In this document: piece by piece, positions 45,044 through 53,697 of the stretch
Layout: each line of letters starts with the position of its first letter
Numbering within the stretch: the first letter of the stretch is position 1
Assembly (NCBI RefSeq): GCF_029855125.1
Contig: NZ_CP123229.1
Location: forward strand, 1,240,001 to 1,304,000
DNA from: Methylocapsa sp. D3K7
Lineage (GTDB): Bacteria > Pseudomonadota > Alphaproteobacteria > Rhizobiales > Beijerinckiaceae
Direction: 5' to 3'
Length of the DNA: 64,000 nt
Program-made: the position numbers and the translations under genes
The notes under the pieces: model-generated
What the model was told of the DNA's origin: nothing
Database searches by the model: none
The model's input: the letters and a program-made list of their open reading frames with translations, nothing else

Positions 45044-45487
45044 TCACCAGCCCCCGCCGTAGCCGTAGCCCGGATAGCCGTAGCCATAGCCGTACCCCGG
45101 ATAGCCGTAGCCGTAGCCGTACCCAGAGGCACCTGCGATTCCCGCGCCCAGAAGGCCAAGCGCGGCGCCCGCGAAGATTGCGCCGCTCGGATCATATCCA
45201 TAATTCCTATAGTAGCCCCCGCGATAATATCCGCCGTACCCCCGGCGATAATATCCGCCATAGCCCCGACGATAATATCCACCGTAGCGCCGGCGGTAAT
45301 GTCCGCCGTAGTAGCGCCGGGGGCCGTAGTGGCGGCGATAATATACCTTTTCCGCCGGGTCGGTCAGCCCCACGCTCAATGGGCTCGCCACGGTCATAGG
45401 ACCAGCCAAAACCTCGGCCGGCGGCGCCGCAAACACGGTCGCGCCGCACAATGCAGCGGCCAGGACGGACTTCAGACTCTTTCGCAT
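45044..45487 (-). CDS. Exported Gly/Tyr-rich repeat protein
   Basis: 147 residues from MRKSLKSVLAAALCGATVFA, a signal peptide cleaved near VLAGP. The middle part repeats GGYYRRGYGGYYRRGYGG; a short hydrophobic segment (GAIFAGAALGLLGAGIAG) resembles a glycine-zipper; the tail repeats GYGYGYPGYGYG. Similar BA14K/glycine-zipper-type surface or envelope proteins are common in Hyphomicrobiales, but the function is unknown. The low-complexity DNA repeats are due to this coding pattern. A longer start (45547) lacks a signal. Confidence 0.65.
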   Translation of the reverse strand: MRKSLKSVLAAALCGATVFAAPPAEVLAGPMTVASPLSVGLTDPAEKVYYRRHYGPRRYYGGHYRRRYGGYYRRGYGGYYRRGYGGYYRGGYYRNYGYDPSGAIFAGAALGLLGAGIAGASGYGYGYGYPGYGYGYGYPGYGYGGGW

Positions 45488-45718
45488 TTCGATCTCCACG
45501 TCGGGCGGGCGCGCCCGACTCTCGCTAGGCGGGCGCATCCCAATCATTTAGGCGCAAAAGCGGATTCGTCGAGGGGGCTCGTCGAGGCGCTTTCATCGCG
45601 CCTTCGAAAAGCTGGTTCAAGGCCAGCCGTTGGCGCCTTTCACCGCTTTTGAAGGTCGCATGCCAGTCAATTCCCGCGCCGCACATGCCTTTCATGATAA
45701 TCTAGTGGGTTGAGTCGT

Positions 45719-46339
45719 CTAAAAAGTCGGGTAGAGGTGCTTTAGTTTAATGCGGGCATCCTCAGTGGTGAACTGCCAATCGGCTTTGGCGTGATGTCGG
45801 TTTCGATCTTTTTGCCAAGCCGCGATTTCGTTGGACAAGCTTTTCTGATCTGGAATGCGGCGGTCGAGACATTGATTAGAGAGAACACCCAGTTCGGATT
45901 CAGCCATATTCAGCCAAGAGCCGTGTTTGGGGGAGTAATGCCACTCGAACCGTTCGACGAGGCGCCTTGCCTCAGCGGGCGGGAAGGCTTCGTAGAGTGA
46001 CGCTGGTTTGTGCGTGTTCAAATTATCCTGCACCAGAATGATTTTTTTGGCCTTCGGAAGGTGCTTGTCCGCCAGATCTTTCAAGGCATGCGCGTAATCG
46101 ACAGCCGTGCGGCGATCCGTGACCTTCACATGACGCCAACCTTCGAGCGGTGCAAAAAACATAAAGAGATTGGCGGTACCGTTGCGTTTGTATTCATAAT
46201 CGGTGCGAGCCGGCCGTCCCGGCTTCATCTTGATCGGTTCGTGCGTATTGGCGATCAGTTGCTTCGAGGCTTCATCAAAACAGATCAGCGGAAAATCTGC
46301 CTTGCGAGGGCGCAGGTAAACCGCCAGCACATCTTCCAT
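45719..46339 (-). CDS. IS630 transposase, C-terminal (DDE) frame
   Basis: 206 residues readable as a separate frame, containing the catalytic motif ICFDEAS, the second Asp in ILVQDNLNTHK and the Glu in SWLNMAESELGVL. It lacks its own DNA-binding part and continues the frame of the upstream ORF once the A8 tract (46410-46417 on the plus strand as T8) is read with a one-base shift. The joined reading through RVLKKNQLKPHLKEQW is the expected full-length transposase. Frameshifting at such tracts is known in IS630 elements. Confidence 0.85.
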   Translation of the reverse strand: MEDVLAVYLRPRKADFPLICFDEASKQLIANTHEPIKMKPGRPARTDYEYKRNGTANLFMFFAPLEGWRHVKVTDRRTAVDYAHALKDLADKHLPKAKKIILVQDNLNTHKPASLYEAFPPAEARRLVERFEWHYSPKHGSWLNMAESELGVLSNQCLDRRIPDQKSLSNEIAAWQKDRNRHHAKADWQFTTEDARIKLKHLYPTF

Positions 46340-46344
46340 CGCCG

Positions 46345-46854
46345 CTACGAACGCGCTGTTTTGCTCTGGGGGGATAACCCATTGCTCTTTGAGATGGGGC
46401 TTAAGCTGGTTTTTTTTAAAACCCGTCCAATCGTGTTGTCACTGGCATGATCGACAATCTTTAGTTCCACGACCTTGTTCTCCAAAAGCCGCAGCGTCCA
46501 GCCTGAACGCCCGGCCGGCGGTGGTGAGCAAGCCAACGCGATCAGCTTGGCTTCCTTCTCGCCGTCAAAAATAGCGGGGATTGGCGGTGTCGCCCGTTTC
46601 TTGCGGCTTAAAACCGCCTCAAGCCCTTCATCCATCCATTGCCGTCGAACCCGCGCGCACATGGTTGGATAGGTTCCCAGAGCTTCAGAAATTTGCACGT
46701 CATTCCACGACGATCCCTGTTTGCTGGTGTCGGCGTGCAACAGTATTCGCGCTCTCAGTTGGAGCCTTGCCGAACTTTTCCCCTTGCGGATGATATCCTC
46801 AAGCCACGACCGCGCTTGGCCGCTCAGTTTCACGACATATTGCTGCTTGCGCAT
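46345..46854 (-). CDS. IS630 transposase, N-terminal frame
   Basis: 169 residues: MRKQQYVVKLSGQARSWLED, a helix-turn-helix DNA-binding part (WNDVQISEALGTYPTMCARV) and a linker (SPPPAGRSGWTLRLLENKVV). After RVLKK the natural frame leaves the family sequence, because the catalytic part is in the -1 frame beyond the A8 run. The nested element has separated this start from its original upstream end by inserting at 46893, about 40 bases 5' of the ATG, so its promoter has probably been replaced. Confidence 0.85.
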   Translation of the reverse strand: MRKQQYVVKLSGQARSWLEDIIRKGKSSARLQLRARILLHADTSKQGSSWNDVQISEALGTYPTMCARVRRQWMDEGLEAVLSRKKRATPPIPAIFDGEKEAKLIALACSPPPAGRSGWTLRLLENKVVELKIVDHASDNTIGRVLKKTSLSPISKSNGLSPQSKTARS

Positions 46855-46901
46855 CTCGACCTCCGTCGCTCATGTTGCGACAGAAGGAATCATACCAAAG
46901 G

Positions 46902-47485
46902 TCATAGCGACTGACCGACGTGAGCCCATTCTCGCATCCCGATGGATGTGATTGTTTCAGGCTGGGCTATGAGCTTTCGCCAGGCGGCGCAGGCTGCGTC
47001 GATGATGGCATCGTAATTTTCGAAGACGGTGTTTGAGAGCCAGTTCTGACGCAGATACTGCCAGATGTTCTCGACCGGGTTCAGTTCCGGCGCGCGCGAA
47101 GGCAGGAAGATCGGCGTGATGTTTTCGGGCACGTTGAGCTGGCTGGTGGTGTGCCATCCGGCCCTGTCGAGCAGCAGGACGGCATGCGCACCCTTGGCGA
47201 CGTTGTGCGAGATTTCGTCGAGATGGAGCTGCATCATGCCGGTGTCCGCATAAGGCAACGCGAGGGCCGCCCCAACGCCGCGGGCGGGGCAGATCGCGCC
47301 AAACAGATAGGCGTTGTCGTAGCGCTGGTCGGCGGGCTGCCTTGGCCTCGTTCCACGCCTGGCCCACTGGCGGACGAGGCCATTCTTCTGGCCGATCCGG
47401 GCTTCGTCCTGGAACCAGACTTCGACCGGCGTCGTCTCTGGCAGTTTGTCGAGATGAGCCTTCAGCGCGCGCGGGAAGTTTTTTT
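46902..47485 (-). CDS. IS630 transposase of copy A, catalytic frame
   Basis: The DDE domain: first Asp in VWFQDEARIG, second in VLLLDRAGWHTT and Glu in RAPELNPVENIWQYL. It begins at the A7 tract and has no ribosome-binding site of its own in a sensible place, so it is expected to be made as a frameshift fusion with the N-terminal frame. Confidence 0.85.
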
Positions 47486-47971
47486 GAACGCCTCGACGAT
47501 CTGTTCGTCCTGGGCTGGATGGCGCGGCCTTGCGCTGATGTGCGAGAAGCCGAGCTTCTTCAAAAGCTTTCCAACGTAGCGCTCGTGGAAGTCGACGCCG
47601 AACCTCTCGGCGATGATGCGCCTGAGGTCCACCCGGCGCCAACGCACGACGCCATCCTTCTCACGATCCGGCCCGGCCTCGACGATTGTCGCGAACTCGG
47701 CCAACTGCGCGGCTGACAGGCGCGGCGCGGGGCCCTCTGTCCAGTTGTCGATGAGGCCCTCTGGCCCGGTGGCGTTGAAGCGATGGACCCAGTCGCGCAG
47801 CGTCTGCCGATCCATCCCGCCGATCTTGGCCGCCGCCCTCCGATCCATCCCGTCCCGCACTGCCGCCAGCGATAACAGCCGGCGACTCTGGTTGACGTTC
47901 TTTGAGCGCCGGGCCAACACCCGAAGCTCCTTGGCCAAATAGTCCTCTCGCAATTTCACCGCTGATGGCAT
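47462..47971 (-). CDS. IS630 transposase of copy A, N-terminal frame
   Basis: 169 residues from MPSAVKLREDYLAKELRVLA. The helix-turn-helix part includes RRAAAKIGGMDRQTLRDWVH and a winged domain (RRIIAERFGVDFHERYVGKL). The frame ends just after an A7 tract (plus-strand T7 at 47479-47485), where a -1 shift joins it to the catalytic frame. An upstream start (48025) lies close to the element end and is less likely. Confidence 0.85.
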   Translation of the reverse strand: MPSAVKLREDYLAKELRVLARRSKNVNQSRRLLSLAAVRDGMDRRAAAKIGGMDRQTLRDWVHRFNATGPEGLIDNWTEGPAPRLSAAQLAEFATIVEAGPDREKDGVVRWRRVDLRRIIAERFGVDFHERYVGKLLKKLGFSHISARPRHPAQDEQIVEAFKKTSRAR

Positions 47972-48098
47972 GGCGCGAATCCTCCGCGCCAAGGGAATCA
48001 GAAAACCGCCGCCAAGGGAATCCACTCAATGAGTCATCCCGCGGGGCCATTAGTATCATCCATTCAATACAATTTAGTTAACGCAGGCAACTAGCACC

Positions 48099-48815
48099 AT
48101 GTGCGGACGCTTCACCCAATCCTACACTTGGCGCGAGTTGGTCGAGCTTTATCGGCTGACCGTGCCAGCTCGCAATCTTCGCCCGCGCTACAACATCGCC
48201 CCTACCACGACAATTGACGTTTTGAGATTGTCAGAGACCGGGCCGGAGCTTGTGCCGATGCGCTGGGGTCTCATTCCGGGCTGGTGGAAAAAGACCGCGA
48301 AGGAAGTCCCCTCAACGTTCAACGCGCGGGTCGAGACAATTGCCGAGAAGCCAATGTTCCGCTCGGCTTTCAAACGCATGCGCTGCATCGTTCCGGCGTC
48401 CGGATATTATGAGTGGCGAACGGTCGAAGGAAGCAAGCAGCCTTATTTCATAAGCGCGGCGGATGGCGCGGTGCTCTCGATTGCTGGGCTCTGGGATCAA
48501 TGGAAAAACCCAGCAACCGGCGAGACGATTTCGAGCTGCACTTTGATCATCACCGCCGAAAACGATTTCACGCGGCCAATTCATGAACGGATGCCGGTCT
48601 TTCTCGGCGGCGATGATCGTGATGCTTGGCTGACCGGAAAGGCGGGCGTTGAAGTGTTGCGATCCGCGCCGAACGATCTCTTGCGCATGTGGCCGGTCTC
48701 GACACGGGTCAATAAGTCGGGTGTCGGAGACGATGACGCGAGTTTGATTGAGCCGATTGGTGATGTTGCGGCGACAAGCCCGTTCATAGCCGGCTCTGCC
48801 GCGCCGCTATCGTAG
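48099..48815 (+). CDS. yedK: SRAP/YedK (HMCES-like) abasic-site DNA-protein crosslink protein
   Basis: 238 residues. SRAP proteins covalently cap abasic sites in single-stranded DNA. The active-site residues are all visible: Cys2 (MCGRFTQSY, exposed after Met removal), Asn75 in STFNARVET, Glu105 in GYYEWR and His162 in IHERMPVFL. RWGLIPGWWKK is also typical. The IS630 end (TA at 48092-48093) is 6 bases before the ATG, so the native ribosome-binding site is gone and expression may be altered. SRAP genes are frequent in phages and islands. Confidence 0.93.
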   Translation: MCGRFTQSYTWRELVELYRLTVPARNLRPRYNIAPTTTIDVLRLSETGPELVPMRWGLIPGWWKKTAKEVPSTFNARVETIAEKPMFRSAFKRMRCIVPASGYYEWRTVEGSKQPYFISAADGAVLSIAGLWDQWKNPATGETISSCTLIITAENDFTRPIHERMPVFLGGDDRDAWLTGKAGVEVLRSAPNDLLRMWPVSTRVNKSGVGDDDASLIEPIGDVAATSPFIAGSAAPLS

Positions 48816-48844
48816 CAGCGCATCAGTACATACACGATTGCCGC

Positions 48845-50515
48845 CTAAGCCGTTCCAGCGAAAAGCATCCCTATCCGCCCCGGCACGTCGAATGCCGCCA
48901 CCGCGCGGGCCATGTCGAGCAAGTCGAGGCCGACCCACGGCATGACATGGAAGATGAGGCCCCAGACGAGGAACGCCTGCGCCGCGATGCCGAGACCCAC
49001 GCCCGCGAACATCTGTGTCGTTAAACCAATGGCCGCGAGCGGCCGCCTGTAGTCCGGCACGGCTTTGCCCTCGGGTACCCATTGCAGGAGCAGCCGCGCC
49101 AGCGAGGGAATACCGCGCGTAAACGCCATGCCGCCGATCGTGAGATTGACGAGACTCGGAATCATCGACGAGAGCAAGAGCGCATAGGCCCACCAATATT
49201 CCGGCGCGGCGGGCTTTTCGGCGATGCCATCGAAGAGGGCGTCGAGAGGTAGGACAGGTTTGCCGCCACCATGCGCGGCCAATTCATCAAAAGCCTGCAC
49301 GCCAATGACCATGGCCAGCGCTAGAAGCGCAATGATGACACCGGCGAGAGCTGCATCGACAAGGGCGAGAAAGTAAGGCCACCAGCCTCCGAGTTCGAGA
49401 CCTCGATGCAGCAGCGCCCGCGTAAGCCCGAGCGATGCCCAGTCGAACGGCGCGTTGAGCAGTGTGAGCAAGCTCAGGAATAGCAGTTGGGGGCCAATTA
49501 TGTTCCAGTTGTCCGAAGGCGACAACAAGGCCGTTGCGCCGAAGCACACCAAGATCATAGCAGGGAAAAACAGCGACAAGAAAACAATTTGCCGCCCGGT
49601 TTTGATGGCAAGCCGCCGCCCATATCTCATCGCGACAACGATACCGAGAACTACAGGGACAGCGATAACGACAGAGAATGCGGCAGCATCATTTAAGCCT
49701 ATACCTCCAAAGCCCACGACAATAGCAGCGACGGTGACGCTACCCGAGAGAAAAACAGGTGCCCGGACAATGACAAAGGTACCGAGACTGGCGGCCAATG
49801 GCAGAGCGAAAGCGATAAAGCCCGCGACAAGGGAAGCGACAGCGGCAGCTGTCGTGCTAACGGCAATCCAAACGAGAGGTTTCCATCGCCCTTTTCCGAA
49901 CCGGAGCCACCAGGCTATGCTTTCGTACCAGCGCCAATTTGCAAAAGTGGCAAACGCGATTGCCCCCGCCGAAAGGCCTCTCAACCAAATGGAAATATCA
50001 GGATTGAGACCGAGCGCGGCTTCCGCCGGACCAACGTGGCCAGAAATTACCCACGTGACGAAAATAGTCACGACGGGATATATCAATGCAAGAAGCAGGC
50101 AGCGATCTAGAGCGTGCGCCGTCCACAGCGGGGCCGGTTTTTTAAGACCAAATGCGTGTGGGAATAGTGTCCGATCGGCCATACCCACATCGCCAAAAAG
50201 CCACTCGATCCGGTCGAGAAATACGGTCAGCCATTTCGCGTACAGCCGTGCCGCAAGGTTGCCTCCGGCGAGGCTCGCGCGCAGCTTGTCATAGTCCTGC
50301 CGCTCGATTGAGCCTTCCGGCGCAGCTCCCTGCGCCAGGACACCGAGATAATATTTATACACAACGCGGGCAGCGAGAACGCAAAGGCCCGCGACCACAT
50401 AGAACAATATCGACGCAGGCCCCTCCGGCAAGAGCCCGGCCATCCATTCGATGAACGTCCCGAATGGATTGCCGATCGCCTTGGCGGCTCCAATCCCGGA
50501 TAACTGATCGGTCAC
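48845..50515 (-). CDS. Large polytopic membrane protein, unknown function
   Basis: 556 residues with about ten to twelve hydrophobic helices, for example ILFYVVAGLCVLAARVV near residue 37, ASLVAGFIAFALPLAASLGT near 240 and MFAGVGLGIAAQAFLVWGLI near 510. A cytosolic loop rich in charged residues (EGSIERQDYDKLRASL) follows helix 1. I recognise no transporter motif. It lies between the SRAP gene and the Shedu nuclease in the segment enclosed by inverted IS630 copies, so it may be defence-related or simple cargo. Confidence 0.6.
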   Translation of the reverse strand: MTDQLSGIGAAKAIGNPFGTFIEWMAGLLPEGPASILFYVVAGLCVLAARVVYKYYLGVLAQGAAPEGSIERQDYDKLRASLAGGNLAARLYAKWLTVFLDRIEWLFGDVGMADRTLFPHAFGLKKPAPLWTAHALDRCLLLALIYPVVTIFVTWVISGHVGPAEAALGLNPDISIWLRGLSAGAIAFATFANWRWYESIAWWLRFGKGRWKPLVWIAVSTTAAAVASLVAGFIAFALPLAASLGTFVIVRAPVFLSGSVTVAAIVVGFGGIGLNDAAAFSVVIAVPVVLGIVVAMRYGRRLAIKTGRQIVFLSLFFPAMILVCFGATALLSPSDNWNIIGPQLLFLSLLTLLNAPFDWASLGLTRALLHRGLELGGWWPYFLALVDAALAGVIIALLALAMVIGVQAFDELAAHGGGKPVLPLDALFDGIAEKPAAPEYWWAYALLLSSMIPSLVNLTIGGMAFTRGIPSLARLLLQWVPEGKAVPDYRRPLAAIGLTTQMFAGVGLGIAAQAFLVWGLIFHVMPWVGLDLLDMARAVAAFDVPGRIGMLFAGTA

Positions 50516-50653
50516 GTCTGCCTCCCGGTCGCTGCAGAAAAAAGCCCTCGTCTGCAGAGCTAGCCAGCGTCGTCCAAGAGTGCAACACCATCGCTGGAGA
50601 GCGAGCGCAGGCGATCGCTGAGCCGCGGGGACTTGATTTCACGGCGCACCCCC

Positions 50654-51823
50654 TTACTCGCTGTGCTCTATGATGAATTGAGCCCTGTGCAGAACCTCAT
50701 CAAAAGTGAGGACTTCGGGTCGGCGCGTGTTCCGGCGAAATGTCTCGAAGGAACGAAACTTCTGCTCGTTTATTCCCTGGGTAGCAACGAACTGGTCTAG
50801 GCTGCCGATCACGAGGAATGACCTGGGCTCAATGTTGAAAAGTATCTCCCCAGTGGGATCACCATAATCGTTCATTGGTGCAAGCTTGCGACCGATATTT
50901 TGCACAGCCTCTTGCACTGTTGCCTGGACCTGCGCGACACCGCCGCAGAGTTCCGGGGAAGGAGCCCAGGCCGCCGGTCGATAGGGTTTGGGGTCAAGTA
51001 ATGGCGTGTCGTGTCGCTTAATTTCGACAAAGCACAGTGAGCCTATCAAACCCCGCGTCTTCATGAGACCATCGGATCGTTTTCCCGATCCCGCCACATC
51101 GTGGCCGCGGACTACTTGCTCCAATTTCCTGTCGTCCAAGCTGGTCAGAAATTGATATGAAAGGCCATAGCCGAAAATCCACGTGTTCGACTCAAAGAAC
51201 TTTTGCCAAAGCCCCTCTGGAGTTGTTGCGAGCCGCCTCTTTTCTGCTTCAAAGAATGTGCGGTCGCGAAGAAGAGCTTCGAAGCGTTCCAACTGCTTTC
51301 GACGGTATCCCACGGCGACTAAGTCGCGCTTGAGTTCCTCGTTTTGTGCGATCCTCAGAAACAGGTCTTCGTGCTCCGAAAAAATGCGTCGTGCCTGACC
51401 TTGATCAAGCACAATGCCGCCGAGTTCCTCGTCGGACAAGTGGAGCTTCCGGTCATCGGCTAGCGGGGCTGTCTTAATGGCAAGGATAAATTTTAAGAGG
51501 GTGTCGATTTCGGAGCCCACAAATGAGAAGTGTTCGCGGTCGAGCGGCCCTCTAGAAGAGCTGTATTTCTGAATAGTCAGTGTCTTAATCGCGCGGTCAT
51601 CTTCAAGGACGACGGCCTTGATTTCGTATCGACCCATCGGGGTAACTCGAAGCGTCGCCTCATTCTCAATGACGGCAAACTTCAGGCCTTCTTGTCCTTC
51701 GACGATTCGCGAGGCGATGCGAAGCTTCTTTCCGGTAAGTTGGTCACAGAAGCTTTTGCTGACAAAAGTCTTGCCGGGTTTCTTTGTGAAGAAGAATGAG
51801 CGGTCTTCGAGCTCATCGTTCAT
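50654..51823 (-). CDS. sduA: Shedu-type anti-phage nuclease (SduA, DUF4263 domain)
   Basis: 389 residues. The N-terminal ~190 residues are a variable sensor-type region; the C-terminal DUF4263 domain carries a PD-(D/E)XK nuclease core: Asp251 in GKRSDGLMKT and Glu267-x-Lys269 in LCFVEIKRHDTPLL, followed by SPELCGGVAQVQATVQEAVQ with conserved Gln. WQKFFESNTWIFGYGLSYQF before it is typical of the family. Shedu is a single-gene defence system against phages. It sits among mobile elements, as defence genes often do. The gene looks complete, with both nuclease residues kept. Confidence 0.9.
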   Translation of the reverse strand: MNDELEDRSFFFTKKPGKTFVSKSFCDQLTGKKLRIASRIVEGQEGLKFAVIENEATLRVTPMGRYEIKAVVLEDDRAIKTLTIQKYSSSRGPLDREHFSFVGSEIDTLLKFILAIKTAPLADDRKLHLSDEELGGIVLDQGQARRIFSEHEDLFLRIAQNEELKRDLVAVGYRRKQLERFEALLRDRTFFEAEKRRLATTPEGLWQKFFESNTWIFGYGLSYQFLTSLDDRKLEQVVRGHDVAGSGKRSDGLMKTRGLIGSLCFVEIKRHDTPLLDPKPYRPAAWAPSPELCGGVAQVQATVQEAVQNIGRKLAPMNDYGDPTGEILFNIEPRSFLVIGSLDQFVATQGINEQKFRSFETFRRNTRRPEVLTFDEVLHRAQFIIEHSE

Positions 51824-51877
51824 GTGTTGCCGCCCGTGATTGCGATGCGGGGGACCCGCAACTCCAGGGTGCGGACG

Positions 51878-52228
51878 CTAAATCCGACTCGCCGCGTCGC
51901 CATAGATGAAATTGCCTTCGCTCCCGTCCGAAAAACGCACCTTCCCACCGCCACTAAATTGAGTGTCCCGCGTGGCGGTCGCAATTCCCGTTCTGCCGTC
52001 GGAGCAAAGAATGGGGACAGTCAACGTCTTGGAGTCGGTGACGGCATTGTAGGAGCCGGTACACGTGATTTTCCCATTTGTTACGCTAAAGCTACCGCCA
52101 CTTAGCGCGGACGTGTTCGTCCCTCGCAGAATTTCGCCATGCTCACTGATGACCGCGAGAGGGACCGTAACCGAAGTCGCGCAGGCCGAGCCCAGCAGAA
52201 ATGCCGGGATTATGATGGCTCGCCTCAT
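51878..52228 (-). CDS. Small putative lipoprotein
   Basis: 116 residues: MRRAIIIPAFLLGSACATSV has a short signal with lipobox LGSAC (Cys16). The mature part is Ser/Thr/Gly-rich beta-type sequence (GGSFSVTNGKITCTGSYNAV, GKVRFSDGSEGNFIYGDA). No known family. It is upstream of sduA on the same strand with a 54-base gap, and may be unrelated to it. Confidence 0.6.
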   Translation of the reverse strand: MRRAIIIPAFLLGSACATSVTVPLAVISEHGEILRGTNTSALSGGSFSVTNGKITCTGSYNAVTDSKTLTVPILCSDGRTGIATATRDTQFSGGGKVRFSDGSEGNFIYGDAASRI

Positions 52229-52423
52229 GCTTTAAATGCCCTTTTTGGAAAACCAATTTGTGAAATTTGACGAAAAAATAAAACTACATGAAAAAATTTA
52301 AAACTCCATACCTAAGCCATGGCGCCACCGCGCAGAAAGCCTGCCAGCGGCCTTACCGTGGGCGATTGGCCCCGTCCGGCCTCGGAGCCATCTTGCAGCG
52401 CGTCCGAGCTTCGGAGCGGCCTT

Positions 52424-53044
52424 TCAATGCGGTGGCGGGGTGTCATCCGCCGGCGCGTCATCGGCGCTTTCGTCGTCCGTGGCAGCTGGGGTTACGTCTT
52501 TGAGCTGCGCCACCTTTTTTGCCTCAAGCGTCTTGATGTAACCTTCCAACTCCGCGAGAGACATGCTTTGTAATTCCTTCTCGTACAGTTGTGGCGCCTG
52601 AGGGGCGGCGAGATACCCAGCACGATCAATGATGATCTTCCCACAATCCACGCGGCAACGCATCGGTGCAGCCTCGTCGAGCATCGTCCGGTATAAAAAA
52701 GCGAAGGCAGCTGGCGCCATTTCCGTCTCGATAATTCCCTTCATGACCTGCCGCAGGTCGCCCCCGACGCTATTTGATTGTTGTAGGTACAGCTCAAAAG
52801 ATCGCGGGTGGCAACCGGCCAGCCGGGCTGCTTCGGCCGGTGGCGATCCTTTCGCATAGTGGTAGAGCGCGACTCTGATGTTCGACGGGGGGAAAGCGGC
52901 AAGGGCAGCGGCGGCTCTTTCTTCCGGGGGCAGGCGTACGAGGGACCAAGCCACACGCTCGATTTCTTGAAGTTGCTGGCGATCGTTGTCGCCGTTGGGC
53001 AGGCGCCCGTTGGCGGCTCGGGCTTTTATGGGTTTACCGGTCAT
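52424..53044 (-). CDS. Phage terminase-small-subunit-like DNA-binding protein
   Basis: 206 residues from MTGKPIKARAANGRLPNGDN, with AAAAGGAAC upstream; an earlier ATG (53257) would start inside the IS630 element. A helix-turn-helix-like segment (YHYAKGSPPAEAARLAGCHP) is followed by a helical region (LRQVMKGIIETEMAPAAFAF) and MRCRVDCGKIIIDRAGYLAA, the layout of small terminase subunits that recognise packaging sites. The C-terminus is acidic. The large terminase is absent. The gene lost its upstream neighbourhood to the IS630 insertion at 53104. Confidence 0.6.
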   Translation of the reverse strand: MTGKPIKARAANGRLPNGDNDRQQLQEIERVAWSLVRLPPEERAAAALAAFPPSNIRVALYHYAKGSPPAEAARLAGCHPRSFELYLQQSNSVGGDLRQVMKGIIETEMAPAAFAFLYRTMLDEAAPMRCRVDCGKIIIDRAGYLAAPQAPQLYEKELQSMSLAELEGYIKTLEAKKVAQLKDVTPAATDDESADDAPADDTPPPH

Positions 53045-53187
53045 GGTTAAGGTTCCTTTTGCTGCGTTACGGTCGCGTAACGTGTTGAAATTATGGGATG
53101 TTATACTAATGGCCCCGCGGGATGACTCATTGAGTGGATTCCCTTGGCGGCGGTTTTCTGATTCCCTTGGCGCGGAGGATTCGCGCC

Positions 53188-53697
53188 ATGCCATCAGCGG
53201 TGAAATTGCGAGAGGACTATTTGGCCAAGGAGCTTCGGGTGTTGGCCCGGCGCTCAAAGAACGTCAACCAGAGTCGCCGGCTGTTATCGCTGGCGGCAGT
53301 GCGGGACGGGATGGATCGGAGGGCGGCGGCCAAGATCGGCGGGATGGATCGGCAGACGCTGCGCGACTGGGTCCATCGCTTCAACGCCACCGGGCCAGAG
53401 GGCCTCATCGACAACTGGACAGAGGGCCCCGCGCCGCGCCTGTCAGCCGCGCAGTTGGCCGAGTTCGCGACAATCGTCGAGGCCGGGCCGGATCGTGAGA
53501 AGGATGGCGTCGTGCGTTGGCGCCGGGTGGACCTCAGGCGCATCATCGCCGAGAGGTTCGGCGTCGACTTCCACGAGCGCTACGTTGGAAAGCTTTTGAA
53601 GAAGCTCGGCTTCTCGCACATCAGCGCAAGGCCGCGCCATCCAGCCCAGGACGAACAGATCGTCGAGGCGTTCAAAAAAACTTCCCGCGCGCGCTGA
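53188..53697 (+). CDS. IS630 transposase of copy B, N-terminal frame
   Basis: 169 residues, identical to the N-terminal frame of copy A (MPSAVKLREDYLAKELRVLA). It ends shortly after the A7 tract at 53674-53680, where frameshifting is expected. Confidence 0.85.
   Translation: MPSAVKLREDYLAKELRVLARRSKNVNQSRRLLSLAAVRDGMDRRAAAKIGGMDRQTLRDWVHRFNATGPEGLIDNWTEGPAPRLSAAQLAEFATIVEAGPDREKDGVVRWRRVDLRRIIAERFGVDFHERYVGKLLKKLGFSHISARPRHPAQDEQIVEAFKKTSRAR

Larger units (their letters stand above)
46893..48055 (-). mobile_element. IS630-family element, copy A (nested)
   Basis: 1163 bases counted with the flanking TA at 46893-46894 and 48054-48055. The ends are inverted repeats: ATACCAAAGG at the left and, as reverse complement, ATACTAATGG at the right. 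It is inserted within the larger IS630 element. An apparently identical copy (same reading frames on both strands) lies in the opposite orientation at 53104-54266. Confidence 0.9.
45703..48093 (-). mobile_element. IS630-family element, interrupted by a second IS630-family element
   Basis: The ends are imperfect inverted repeats within TA targets: CTAGTGGGTTGAGTCGTCTA at the left and, as reverse complement, CTAGTTGCCTGCGTTAACTA at the right (about two thirds matching). After removing the nested 1163-base element (46893-48055) it is about 1.2 kb, a normal IS630 length. Its transposase is split between two frames joined at an A8 tract. The right end lies 6 bases before the ATG of the SRAP gene. 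Confidence 0.65.

Noticed and set aside
45060..45300. Short tandem repeats suggesting a CRISPR array or satellite
   Set aside because: They encode the Gly/Tyr-rich repeats of a secreted protein with a good signal peptide.
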